IMG/VR virus record: IMGVR_UViG_3300047551_000534
Location: 1 to 29,996 of that record
Strand: one strand, 5' to 3'
DNA from: a virus
DNA length: 29,996 bases
Made by a program: the position numbers and the translations under genes. Below are positions 13,056 to 20,640 of this stretch, piece by piece; within the stretch, counting starts at the first letter, position 1, and each line of letters begins with the position of its first letter. Below the pieces are notes generated by a model. That model saw only the letters and a list, made by a program, of their open reading frames with translations, was not told the DNA's origin and searched no databases.

Positions 13056-14610
13056 GGTTGTATGTCATACTCAAGCAAGTACACTAAAGCCTCTTATAGA
13101 GGACTACGACATAGTGATAGGACACAATCTAATCAGCTTCGACGGTTACCACCTACGGAGATTGTGGAACATTACGATACCACTCAAGAAGGCTTGCGAT
13201 ACGCTCGTGCTGTCGAGGCTATGGAATCCCAGTATCGAAGGAGGACACAGTCTAGAGGCGTGGGGAAAAAGACTGGGGAATCACAAGATTGACTTCCAAG
13301 ACTTTACAGCACTGACACAGCAAATGATTGACTATTGTATCCAGGATGTACACCTCACTGGTGATCTTCACCGCAAACTATGCGAAGATATGAAGGACTT
13401 TTCACCGCAAAGCATTGCACTGGAGCACAAAGTACAGTTCATTGTTGCACAGCAGGAGCGTAATGGTTTTAAGTTAGACATACCTTTATGCACTGCTTTT
13501 GTGTCCGAGCTACAGTCTAAGTTATCTAACATAGAGGAGAACCTACAATCAATATTTCCACCTATCATTACAGAAAGGATTAGCGAAAAGACAGGAAAGA
13601 AACTAAAGGATCATGTTGAAGTATTTAACCCTGGCTCTAGAGATCAGATAGGACGTAGACTGACATCGCTAGGCTGGAAGCCTGAGAAGTTTACTGAGAC
13701 TGGAAAGCCTATGGTTGATGAGGTTATCCTGTCTAAGCTACCCTATCCAGAGGCTAAGGCAATGGCTGAGTATCTACTGATACAAAAGCGTATTGCACAG
13801 GCTTCATCGTGGCTAGAGCATGTTGCTGACGATGGTAGGGTTCATGGTAAGGTCATCACTAACGGTGCTGTCACGGGTCGTATGACACACCATAGCCCTA
13901 ACATGGCTCAGGTTCCTGCAGTGACAGCAGAGTATGGTGATGTATCTAGACAAGTGTGGACTGTAGATGCTGGTAATGTCTTAGTAGGATGTGATGCTTC
14001 AGGGTTAGAACTAAGAATGCTTGCTCACTACATGAAGGATGAAGAGTATACAAAGGAGGTGATTAATGGGGATGTCCACAGCAAAAACCAGCTCGCTGCT
14101 GGTTTACAAACCAGACCTCAAGCAAAGACGTTTATCTACGCGTTTCTATACGGGGCTGGCCCAGCTAAGATCGGATCAATTGTCGGAGGCAACGCAGATG
14201 CTGGCAAGAGGCTTATCGCCTCGTTCCTTAAGAATACGCCAGCTCTCAAAATGCTTAAAGAGAAAGTTGCAAAGTATGCAGAGAAAGGGTTTGTGCCAGG
14301 ATTGGATGGTCGTAGACTATGGATACGGTCGGAACACGCAGCACTTAATACGCTTCTTCAAGGAGCTGGGGCGATCTGTATGAAACAGGCTCTTATCCAT
14401 CTTCATGAATCACTGAAGAGGCTTAAGATTCCTGCTAAGTTTGTTGCTAACGTCCATGATGAAATACAGATAGAAGTATTAAAAGAGCATGGAACAATCG
14501 TTGGTGAGCTTGCAGTAGATGCTATAGAGCAAGCTGGAGTAACCTTAGGGTTACGTTGTCCTCTGACAGGGGAATACAAAGTAGGTAATAACTGGAAGGA
14601 AACTCACTGA
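12970..14610 (+). CDS. Family A DNA polymerase with 3'-5' exonuclease, T7-like
   Basis: 546 aa. The exonuclease domain has Exo I DIET at 7-10, Exo II HNLISFDG at 52-59 and Exo III YCIQDV with Asp126. Polymerase motif A is DASGLELRM with Asp342, motif B is RPQAKTFIYAFLYG (Arg382, Lys386, Tyr390) and motif C is VHDE with His496-Asp497. The residue equivalent to E. coli Pol I Phe762 is Tyr390, as in T7, which permits dideoxynucleotide use and is common in lytic phages. There is no 5' nuclease domain; that activity is encoded separately downstream. Shorter than T7 gp5 (704 aa), mainly in the linker/thumb region. It starts inside the coiled-coil gene and ends with a TGATG overlap to the next gene. 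Confidence 0.96.
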   Translation: MKSLVLDIETDMKQSVIFCVVTKDLTTGEVVCHTQASTLKPLIEDYDIVIGHNLISFDGYHLRRLWNITIPLKKACDTLVLSRLWNPSIEGGHSLEAWGKRLGNHKIDFQDFTALTQQMIDYCIQDVHLTGDLHRKLCEDMKDFSPQSIALEHKVQFIVAQQERNGFKLDIPLCTAFVSELQSKLSNIEENLQSIFPPIITERISEKTGKKLKDHVEVFNPGSRDQIGRRLTSLGWKPEKFTETGKPMVDEVILSKLPYPEAKAMAEYLLIQKRIAQASSWLEHVADDGRVHGKVITNGAVTGRMTHHSPNMAQVPAVTAEYGDVSRQVWTVDAGNVLVGCDASGLELRMLAHYMKDEEYTKEVINGDVHSKNQLAAGLQTRPQAKTFIYAFLYGAGPAKIGSIVGGNADAGKRLIASFLKNTPALKMLKEKVAKYAEKGFVPGLDGRRLWIRSEHAALNTLLQGAGAICMKQALIHLHESLKRLKIPAKFVANVHDEIQIEVLKEHGTIVGELAVDAIEQAGVTLGLRCPLTGEYKVGNNWKETH

Positions 14611-14825
14611 TGATTACCGATCCATTAAAGATCGATGAATTAACTGTTACCGTTCGCTTTACAAGGAGTGATGATGGTGATATACTGATGGATATAAGTA
14701 CTGATAAGCTTGTCTCAAATGGTGTGATGGTTACGTTGTTGTACTCTGTTGCTCAGTCAGCAGAGGATAGTGTAAAAGCAGACATCATGGCAATGATGGC
14801 AATTGATAAAGCAAAGTTAAACTAA
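14610..14825 (+). CDS. Small protein of unknown function (71 aa)
   Basis: Start overlaps the polymerase stop (TGATG). The product MITDPLKIDELTVTVRFTRS onward has a beta-rich first half and a helical, Met- and Ala-rich end (DSVKADIMAMMAIDKAKL). It is co-translated between polymerase and ssDNA-binding protein. No family recognised; position suggests a replication accessory role but nothing more can be said. Confidence 0.7.
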   Translation: MITDPLKIDELTVTVRFTRSDDGDILMDISTDKLVSNGVMVTLLYSVAQSAEDSVKADIMAMMAIDKAKLN

Positions 14826-14833
14826 GGAAGATT

Positions 14834-15235
14834 ATGGATATCAAACCTGTACGTATCGAAGCAACCCTTATGTGGCCTTTCCTAGACAAACCTAACGACA
14901 TGTCTGGTAAGTATCAAGTAGATCTGACAAACCTGTCAGACAATGCTGTAAGGGCTTTAGAGGATATGGGTATTACTGTTCGTAATAAAGAAGGTAAAGG
15001 TTTCTTCATCACTGCTAAGAGTAACCATACCATCAAACCATTGGATAAGAATGGTGATGAAGTCTTAGCACATGTTGGTAATGGAACCAAGGCTGTGTGT
15101 GTCTTAGGTGCTTACTCTTGGACCTTTAAGAACAAGAAAGGTGTATCGCCTTCGCTGAAGAAGCTTGTGATCACTGATTTAGTTACCTATAACTCTGCTC
15201 CAAAGATGGAGGAGGAAGAGGAAGATGTCCTCTAA
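14834..15235 (+). CDS. Single-stranded DNA-binding protein, T7 gp2.5-like
   Basis: 133 aa; beta-rich body of OB-fold type (VRIEATLMWPFLDKP, GKYQVDLTNLSDNAV, then AVCVLGAYSWTFKNKKGVSP) and an acidic C-terminus EEEEEDVL, the hallmark of prokaryotic and phage SSBs that contact other replisome proteins. Shorter than T7 gp2.5 (232 aa) but typical of the small marine-podovirus versions. Good ribosome-binding site (AAGGAAG). Sits between polymerase and exonuclease in the replication cluster and overlaps the exonuclease start by 11 bases. It would coat single strands at the fork and during recombination. Confidence 0.85.
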   Translation: MDIKPVRIEATLMWPFLDKPNDMSGKYQVDLTNLSDNAVRALEDMGITVRNKEGKGFFITAKSNHTIKPLDKNGDEVLAHVGNGTKAVCVLGAYSWTFKNKKGVSPSLKKLVITDLVTYNSAPKMEEEEEDVL

Positions 15236-15914
15236 ACTGCCAATCATTGATGGTGACATCCTCTGCTACAGAGTAGGCTTTGCCTGCAATGAAGAAACTG
15301 AGGCTGTAGCCATCAAAACCATGGCAGAGTTGTTGGAAGAGCTGGTCTTTATAGACCTCTCTTCTGATGATTGTGTCGGCTACCTAACAGGATCTAAGAA
15401 CTTTAGGTATGACATTGCTAAGACACAACCCTACAAAGGAAACAGAAAAGATGCAGCTAGGCCAATTCATCTTCCTCGCCTTCGTGAGTACCTGCATACT
15501 GCTTGGGACTTCAGAGTGGTCGACGGACAAGAGGCTGATGATGCTATTGGAATCCATGCCACGAGCTTACGAGACAAATCGGTAATCGTTACCATTGACA
15601 AAGACTTAGATATGATTCCTGGTTATCACTACAACCCAGTCAAGAAAGAGAGTTATTATATCGACGACAAAGAAGCTATTAAAAACTTCTACCGACAAAT
15701 CCTTACTGGAGACAAGGTAGATAACATAGAAGGCTTACGTGGTATCGGTCCTAAGAAAGCAGATAAGATCCTTGCTGAAGCTGAGACAGAGCTAAAGATG
15801 TATGAAGCTGTGCTGAAGGCTTACGATAACAATCAAGAACGTGTAATAGAGAATGGTCAATTGTTATGGATTAGACGACAGGAAGATGAGCTATGGCAAC
15901 CACCGACACAATAG
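15225..15914 (+). CDS. 5'-3' exonuclease / flap endonuclease (T7 gp6-like)
   Basis: 229 aa in the FEN/5'-nuclease family. Acidic metal ligands appear in order: IIDGD (Asp9, Asp11), DGQEADDAIG around residues 101-110, TIDKDLDM around 122-129, and the helix-hairpin-helix motif GDKVDNIEGLRGIGPKKADK in the C-terminal half. It would remove RNA primers and resect 5' ends; the polymerase lacks this domain, so the gene supplies it. Purine-rich ribosome-binding site (GGAGGAAGAGG) lies in the acidic tail of the SSB gene it overlaps. Its last 22 bases overlap the next gene. Confidence 0.93.
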   Translation: MSSKLPIIDGDILCYRVGFACNEETEAVAIKTMAELLEELVFIDLSSDDCVGYLTGSKNFRYDIAKTQPYKGNRKDAARPIHLPRLREYLHTAWDFRVVDGQEADDAIGIHATSLRDKSVIVTIDKDLDMIPGYHYNPVKKESYYIDDKEAIKNFYRQILTGDKVDNIEGLRGIGPKKADKILAEAETELKMYEAVLKAYDNNQERVIENGQLLWIRRQEDELWQPPTQ

Positions 15915-16174
15915 TTTACTTAGAATGGGTTGATGCAGTAGCCAGCTCAGGATGGTCTAAGAAGGGTGTTGGTGATACTGCAAAGTGTAAAGCAATAGGG
16001 TTCATGACGTTTGAGAACAATGATTGTGTACACATCGCAGCCACCATACATGATGATGAGTGTAATGGATTGATGATCATTCCTAAAGCATGGATTAGTC
16101 AATGGACGGAGATCGATATTGAAGCCTTCAAGCGCAAAAAACAAAGGAAGACTACTGCAAAAGCTAGTAGTTGA
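15893..16174 (+). CDS. Protein of unknown function (93 aa), basic C-terminus
   Basis: ATG at 15893 inside the exonuclease end, with GGAAGATGAG just upstream. The product MATTDTIVYLEWVDAVASSG then WSKKGVGDTAKCKAIGFMTF has a beta-sheet-like body with DECNGLMIIPKAWISQW and a basic end (KRKKQRKTTAKAS). Small proteins of this kind are frequent between nucleases in podovirus replication clusters. It overlaps the endonuclease gene by 56 bases. Function unknown; nucleic-acid contact through the tail is a guess. Confidence 0.7.
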   Translation: MATTDTIVYLEWVDAVASSGWSKKGVGDTAKCKAIGFMTFENNDCVHIAATIHDDECNGLMIIPKAWISQWTEIDIEAFKRKKQRKTTAKASS

Positions 16175-16550
16175 GAAACTAAGAGATACTTTTAATCTGA
16201 GCGAACATGACTGCAAAAGTACACCAATGGGTACACAGGGCGAGGATGTCTGGCTCTCGTCGAATGCTTTGGAGAGATTCCGTTACGGCATCGAATGCAA
16301 GAACAGAGCAAGAATCGCTATCTTCAACGACTACGAACAAGCAATACGGCACTGTGAAGGAAAAGAAACAGAGCCTTTACTGGTTCTGAAGCAGAATAGA
16401 TCTACACCTTTAGCTGTTGTTGGTCTTGATCACTTCATAGAGCTAGCATCAAAGGCTAAGTTGTATGAGATCCAGCAACGACAGAAGACTGTAGAGCAAA
16501 GCAAACTAGCAACCACACTGAGAAAAGTCTATGGCAAACATAAAGGTTGA
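16119..16550 (+). CDS. PD-(D/E)XK endonuclease, TTG start (143 aa)
   Basis: Starts at TTG 16119 with CGGAG about 8 nt upstream, inside the end of the previous gene. Catalytic pattern of the PD-(D/E)XK nuclease fold: GED with Asp43, then IECKN with Glu59 and Lys61; an N-terminal SSAKNKGRLLQKLV helix precedes, and an FNDYEQA helix follows. These small phage enzymes act as Holliday-junction or debranching endonucleases, like T7 gp3 in role, trimming recombination intermediates before packaging. The C-terminal 30 residues are a basic helix. It overlaps ThyX by 20 bases. The exact substrate is not deducible. Confidence 0.8.
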   Translation: MKPSSAKNKGRLLQKLVVEKLRDTFNLSEHDCKSTPMGTQGEDVWLSSNALERFRYGIECKNRARIAIFNDYEQAIRHCEGKETEPLLVLKQNRSTPLAVVGLDHFIELASKAKLYEIQQRQKTVEQSKLATTLRKVYGKHKG

Positions 16551-17247
16551 TTACTTAGGACACATGGGTGATGACTTAACAGTAGTCAATGCAGCCCGTG
16601 TATCTTTTGATAAAGAGTCTGATGGTGCTGATTGGTATGATGTTGATATGGGTAATCACTTCTTCCCATTACCAGTACTCAACGACAGAGATTCAAAGCT
16701 GATTAAGTACTTAGCAAAGCATAACCACTGGAGTCCTTTCAGTCATTGCTTCTTACAGCTTAGGGTTAAAGCACCTATCTTTGTTGCTCGTCAGTTGATG
16801 AAGCACACTGTTGGCTTAGCCTGGAATGAAGTAAGCAGACGTTACGTAGATAGTAAACCATCATTCTACCAGCCTACTTACTTCAGACGTAAAGCTGACA
16901 ATGTCAAGCAAGGTAGTTCATCAGAGCCTGTATCATCGAGGACAGACTGGAACGAAACAGTTGACAAGTACACTGGTTACATGGTAACATTGTACGAGCT
17001 TATGCTTCAGGAAGGAGTTTGTCCTGAGCAGGCTAGGATGATACTTCCCCAATCCATGATGACTGAATGGTATTGGAGTGGAAGTCTTTACGCTTTTGCT
17101 AGGGTGTGTCAGCTTAGATTGGCTAAGTATGCACAGGCTGAGACCAGGATTGTAGCTGAGCAGATACATAATATCTCTGCTCAGATCTTCCCTGCCTCTT
17201 GGGATGCTTTAATGAACAATGGAGAAGATGATGAAAGAGACAGTTAG
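16531..17247 (+). CDS. thyX: Flavin-dependent thymidylate synthase
   Basis: 238 aa ThyX: converts dUMP to dTMP with methylenetetrahydrofolate, FAD and NADPH, supplying thymidine for phage DNA. Seen: HNHWSPFSHC (64-73), the FVARQLMKHT stretch (84-93), WNEVSRRY (98-105), and a C-terminal EQARMILP segment. The canonical RHR-X7-S signature is altered to KHT with Ser102 still present, a change shared by a phage subgroup as far as I recall. Coexistence with a class II ribonucleotide reductase downstream shows the phage makes its own dNTPs. It overlaps the previous gene by 20 bases. Confidence 0.93.
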   Translation: MANIKVDYLGHMGDDLTVVNAARVSFDKESDGADWYDVDMGNHFFPLPVLNDRDSKLIKYLAKHNHWSPFSHCFLQLRVKAPIFVARQLMKHTVGLAWNEVSRRYVDSKPSFYQPTYFRRKADNVKQGSSSEPVSSRTDWNETVDKYTGYMVTLYELMLQEGVCPEQARMILPQSMMTEWYWSGSLYAFARVCQLRLAKYAQAETRIVAEQIHNISAQIFPASWDALMNNGEDDERDS

Positions 17248-17554
17248 GTTACATATTAACATTAGCCATACTGCTAATGATAGAAACTTTGCTAGGGATT
17301 ATGAGTATCCTCTAAGTACTGACATTACAACAACAACAGTATTTGATACTGGGTGTTCTTGGCATCCGCTATTAGAGAAATGCTGCGAAGCTATCAGTGC
17401 CTACTACGGCTATGATATAAAAGATAAGGTCATTATTAAACAGTTTGGCGAGGAGGTTAACATTGCCGAACACCGTGAATACATATATAGCTACGCTGAT
17501 AAGTTTGAACTAAACAATTCTCAAGAAGCAGACAGTGAGAATCCTTCTACTTGA
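17231..17554 (+). CDS. Protein of unknown function (107 aa)
   Basis: I choose ATG 17231 (GGAG 6 nt upstream) over in-frame ATGs at 17219 and 17228. The product MKETVRLHINISHTANDRNF onward has a first half with beta character and a Cys-His segment (FDTGCSWHPLLEKCCEAISA), followed by a helical acidic end. No family recognised. It overlaps ThyX by 17 bases and the following exonuclease by 20, so it belongs to the same operon. Confidence 0.65.
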   Translation: MKETVRLHINISHTANDRNFARDYEYPLSTDITTTTVFDTGCSWHPLLEKCCEAISAYYGYDIKDKVIIKQFGEEVNIAEHREYIYSYADKFELNNSQEADSENPST

Positions 17555-17981
17555 TATTGAGTCAGCACCTAACACTGCTTATGTCTGGGGTTTGTTTAAG
17601 CAAAACATCAGCATCAGTCAGATCGTAGACAGCAGTAGTGTTCTGTGTTGGGCAGCTAAGTGGTATGGTGGTGATCATGTGATGTTCAGTAGCATCTTAA
17701 ATGGTAAGAAGACGATGCTAAAGAAGATCCATAGTTTACTTGATGAGTGTGATGCAGTGATACATTACAACGGTACTAGGTTTGATATACCGACACTCAA
17801 CAAGGAGTTCTTAGAAGCAGGAATGCCACCACCATCGCCGTATCATCAGATTGACTTACTAAAGACTTCTAGAAAAGAGTTTAGATTCCCTAGTAATAAG
17901 CTAGACTATGTTGCTAGAGCATTAGGACTAGGACAGAAGACTAAGCATGAAGGCTTTGAACTCTGGATTAAGAGTGTATGA
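17535..17981 (+). CDS. DnaQ-like 3'-5' exonuclease, N-terminal part (split gene)
   Basis: Begins with GTG at 17535. RNase H-fold exonuclease motifs: ExoI LLLDIES with Asp7 and Glu9, ExoII HYNGTRFDIPTLN with Asp84, and IDLL with Asp107. The third motif, usually Y-x-x-x-D-V near the end, is absent here and is found as YNKQDV at the start of the next open frame. The two frames overlap by ATGA and differ by one step. Intact relatives read continuously from a WIKCMNGD-like joint; here the bases AAGAGTGTATGA look like that joint with two extra bases. The half therefore lacks a metal ligand unless the second polypeptide supplies it. Confidence 0.8.
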   Translation: MRILLLDIESAPNTAYVWGLFKQNISISQIVDSSSVLCWAAKWYGGDHVMFSSILNGKKTMLKKIHSLLDECDAVIHYNGTRFDIPTLNKEFLEAGMPPPSPYHQIDLLKTSRKEFRFPSNKLDYVARALGLGQKTKHEGFELWIKSV

Positions 17982-18271
17982 ACAGAGACAAAGAAGCCTG
18001 GACAGTGATGGAGCAGTACAACAAACAGGATGTTATCCTGCTGGAGAAGGTCTATGAGCGATTTCTTCCCTGGATTCGAACCCACCCAAACGTCAGTATT
18101 GGTAACGACTACACAGGCTGCACACGGTGCGGGAGCTACAGTCTACAGCGGAGGGGGTACAGCACTACTGCCACGGGAAAGTACCAGCGATACCAGTGTC
18201 AAGACTGTGGTGGATGGCAACAACAACGTAGAGGAGAAAAACTTGCTACCGAAATACTCAAACCAAGCTAA
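17978..18271 (+). CDS. DnaQ-like exonuclease, C-terminal part with zinc ribbon (split gene)
   Basis: 97 aa from ATG 17978, overlapping the previous stop (ATGA). It opens with the missing ExoIII segment (YNKQDVILLEKVY, Asp18), followed by LPWIRTHPN and a four-cysteine zinc ribbon (CTRC 48-51, CQDC 74-77). Together with the upstream 148 residues this makes a normal-length phage exonuclease of about 245 aa. It may be made by reinitiation at ATGA and assemble with the first half, or the gene may be broken. The last 29 bases overlap the DUF3310 gene. Confidence 0.75.
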   Translation: MNRDKEAWTVMEQYNKQDVILLEKVYERFLPWIRTHPNVSIGNDYTGCTRCGSYSLQRRGYSTTATGKYQRYQCQDCGGWQQQRRGEKLATEILKPS

Positions 18272-18485
18272 ACAGGTTGGAGGCGATCACTATAAACAGA
18301 CAACACTACAGCCTTGGGATGTCATTAGTGCGTGGAGTTTAGACCCTTGGTCAGCTAATGTTGTTAAGTACATTCAACGATTCCATCGTAAGAATGGTAA
18401 AGAAGATCTACAGAAAGCAGTACACTATCTGGAGTATTTGATTGAGAACTATGACTTAGTAAAGAAAAAGTACTACAAGGAGTAA
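18243..18485 (+). CDS. DUF3310-family protein (80 aa), TTG start
   Basis: The conserved part, NQAKQVGGDHYKQ then LQPWDVISAWSLDPWSANVVKYI and a KEDLQKAVHYLEYLIE helix, matches the small DUF3310 family found in many phages, sometimes loosely called nucleotide kinases without proof. The open frame continues upstream, but there it only shadows the exonuclease half. TTG at 18243 has GAGGAG 6 nt upstream and is my preferred start; the region before it is low in family signal. The conserved GGDHY motif is intact. Function unknown; location beside dNTP genes suggests nucleotide metabolism. Confidence 0.75.
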   Translation: MLPKYSNQAKQVGGDHYKQTTLQPWDVISAWSLDPWSANVVKYIQRFHRKNGKEDLQKAVHYLEYLIENYDLVKKKYYKE

Positions 18486-18487
18486 TT

Positions 18488-18664
18488 ATGGCTTTGACGA
18501 TTCTGGACTTGTTTGATAAACTAAAAAGACTAGACGAGATATCTCTACTTGAGATACTTAACATAACAGCAGAAGACTTGGTTGATAGGTTTGAGGACAG
18601 AATCGAAGCCATGTTTGATGTTTTAGTTGACGAACTAGATGATACCGAAGAGGAAGATCAATGA
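18488..18664 (+). CDS. Small acidic helical protein (58 aa)
   Basis: ATG 18488 just after the DUF3310 stop, with AAGGAG 7 nt upstream; stop overlaps the RNR start by ATGA. The product MALTILDLFDKLKRLDEISL then LEILNITAEDLVDRFEDRIE is leucine-rich, acidic and helical, with a TEEEDQ end. Translational coupling with RNR may be its main contribution, or it may bind the reductase; no family recognised. Confidence 0.7.
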   Translation: MALTILDLFDKLKRLDEISLLEILNITAEDLVDRFEDRIEAMFDVLVDELDDTEEEDQ

Positions 18665-20559
18665 AGTTGAATAACTACCAAGCATTTATCCACAAGAGCC
18701 GTTACAGTAGGTTTCTTGACGAACAAGGACGTAGAGAGAACTGGGGCGAGACTGTAGATCGCTACATGGCTTTTATGCAAAAGCAGTTACTGAAGAAGCA
18801 TAAGTATGAGATTCCTCAGCATATCTATAAGACTGTACACAAAGCTATTGTAAACCTTGACGTTATGCCTTCGATGCGGTGTATGATGACTGCTGGTGAA
18901 GCTCTAGAGCGTCAGAACATTGCAGGATATAATTGTTCGTATCTACCCATCGATGATCCTAAGTCATTCGATGAAGCAATGTACATCCTTCTATGTGGCA
19001 CTGGTGTCGGTTTCTCTGTAGAGTCTAAGTATGTCAATCAATTACCTGAAGTCCCTGATCAGTTATTCGATAGTAAAACTACTATCGTGGTATCCGACAG
19101 CAAAGAGGGCTGGGCTAAAGCACTACGACAACTCATTGCTTTACTCTATGCTGGAGAGATTGCAAAGTGGGATGTCTCCAAAGTTAGACCTGCTGGGGCA
19201 AGACTTAAGACCTTTGGAGGCAGAGCTTCTGGCCCAGAACCCCTCGTTGAACTATTCAAGTTTGTTATTAGGAAGTTCCAGTCGGCCAAAAATCGTCGTC
19301 TGTCGTCCATTGAATGCCATGATATTCTGTGCAAGATCGGGGAAGTTGTTGTTGTGGGTGGTGTGCGACGATCTGCGATGATATCTTTAAGCGATCTAAG
19401 TGATGATCGTATGGCACACGCTAAAGCTGGTTCTTGGTGGGAACAGCAAGGACAACGTAGCTTAGCGAACAACTCTGCTGTGTATGATACGAAGCCTTCA
19501 GTAGGTCAGTTCATGCGTGAATGGTGCTCAGTCTATGAGAGTCATTCTGGTGAGCGTGGTATCTTCAACAGGGAAGCATCACAGAAACAAGCTTCTATCA
19601 ATGGTCGTAGAGATCCTAATCATGACTTTGGTACGAATCCCTGCAGTGAGATTATCCTACGTCCATACCAGTTCTGTAACCTCACTGAAGTCATTGTCAG
19701 AGCTACAGATACCATTGAAGATCTACGCTACAAAGTACGTGTAGCATCGATTCTAGGCACTTGGCAGAGCACAATGACTGACTTCCCATACCTGCGTAAG
19801 ATCTGGGAAAAGAACACCGCTGAAGAGCGTTTATTAGGTGTATCGTTGACAGGGATCTATGACAATCCGTTGTTGAATGATCCTAATGATATTCAATTAT
19901 CATTAAGACTACAGGATCTTAAGCATGAAGCAGTCACTGCAAATGAAGTTACAGCAACTGCTCTTAGTATTCCTGTCTCTGCTGCTATCACTTGCGTCAA
20001 GCCTTCTGGTACTGTGTCTCAGCTGTGTGGCACTGCTAGTGGCATTCATCCTCAGCATGCCCAGTATTACATCAGGCGTGTACGATCGGATAAAAAAGAT
20101 CCTCTTACAGCGTTTATGATCAGCCAGGGTATCCCTAATGAGCCTTGTGTGATGAGACCAGATAGTACAACAGTGTTCTCGTTTCCTATGAAGGCTCCTG
20201 ATTCTGCAGTGACTAGGGATGATGTATCTTCTATTGAGCATTTAAACCTATGGAAGATCTATCAGCTTAATTGGTGCGAACATAAGCCTTCAGTGACTAT
20301 CTCAGTGAACGAAGAAGATTGGCCTACTGTAGGGGCTTGGGTGTACAGGAACTTTGATATCTGTACTGGTGTATCATTCTTACCTATGGATGGTGGTACA
20401 TATAGGCAGGCTCCTTATGAGACATGTACTGAACAAGAGTACAATGATCTCTTAGCTAAGATGCCTACGAACATTAACTGGGATGATCTTAAGGAGGTAG
20501 ATGATAACGTCGAAGGTGCTCAACAATTAGCCTGTGTTGCTGGAGTCTGTGAGATCTAG
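18661..20559 (+). CDS. nrdJ: Adenosylcobalamin-dependent (class II, monomeric) ribonucleoside-triphosphate reductase
   Basis: 632 aa, makes dNTPs from NTPs using adenosylcobalamin. Landmarks match the Lactobacillus-type monomeric enzyme: radical-relay Cys in GYNCSY (Cys92), the catalytic NPCSE loop (Asn326, Cys328, Glu330) with its partner Cys339 at the same +11 spacing as in the Lactobacillus enzyme, the phosphate loop KPSGTVSQLCG (447-457), and the C-terminal redox pair CVAGVC (Cys625, Cys630). A shorter form than the 739-aa Lactobacillus protein. All catalytic cysteines are intact. It implies a host that makes or imports vitamin B12. Last gene of the rightward operon, ATGA-coupled to the small gene before it. 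Confidence 0.93.
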   Translation: MKLNNYQAFIHKSRYSRFLDEQGRRENWGETVDRYMAFMQKQLLKKHKYEIPQHIYKTVHKAIVNLDVMPSMRCMMTAGEALERQNIAGYNCSYLPIDDPKSFDEAMYILLCGTGVGFSVESKYVNQLPEVPDQLFDSKTTIVVSDSKEGWAKALRQLIALLYAGEIAKWDVSKVRPAGARLKTFGGRASGPEPLVELFKFVIRKFQSAKNRRLSSIECHDILCKIGEVVVVGGVRRSAMISLSDLSDDRMAHAKAGSWWEQQGQRSLANNSAVYDTKPSVGQFMREWCSVYESHSGERGIFNREASQKQASINGRRDPNHDFGTNPCSEIILRPYQFCNLTEVIVRATDTIEDLRYKVRVASILGTWQSTMTDFPYLRKIWEKNTAEERLLGVSLTGIYDNPLLNDPNDIQLSLRLQDLKHEAVTANEVTATALSIPVSAAITCVKPSGTVSQLCGTASGIHPQHAQYYIRRVRSDKKDPLTAFMISQGIPNEPCVMRPDSTTVFSFPMKAPDSAVTRDDVSSIEHLNLWKIYQLNWCEHKPSVTISVNEEDWPTVGAWVYRNFDICTGVSFLPMDGGTYRQAPYETCTEQEYNDLLAKMPTNINWDDLKEVDDNVEGAQQLACVAGVCEI

Positions 20560-20561
20560 AT

Positions 20562-20589
20562 AAAAAAAAGCCCTCCATCAAAGGAGGGC
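20562..20589 (-). terminator. Intrinsic terminator of the leftward late operon
   Basis: On the minus strand a 7-base-pair GC-rich stem (GCCCTCC/GGAGGGC, 20589-20583 with 20576-20570), 6-base loop and a run of eight T (20569-20562) form a textbook rho-independent terminator. On the plus strand the stem is followed by GAACGG, so it would be poor for the RNR operon. It lies 51 bases past the lysozyme stop. Confidence 0.92.
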
Positions 20590-20640
20590 GAACGGTCACT
20601 AAGGAAAACTATGCCGAATATATGGGGTTGGTCGTTTCTG

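Noticed and set aside
18071-18086. tRNA T-loop-like sequence (reverse complement GGGTTCGAATCC), as in an attP site
   Set aside because: It is inside coding sequence for a conserved LPWIRTHPN segment, the surrounding bases do not form a T-arm or any tRNA cloverleaf, and there is no integrase gene nearby.
18686-18694. Single perfect DnaA box at the start of the RNR gene
   Set aside because: One isolated box within codons for FIHK in a 30 kb window is compatible with chance; no array or AT-rich region is beside it.
20562-20589. Use of the same hairpin as terminator of the rightward RNR operon
   Set aside because: On the plus strand the stem is followed by GAACGG rather than a T-run, so it is not a convincing intrinsic terminator in that direction.
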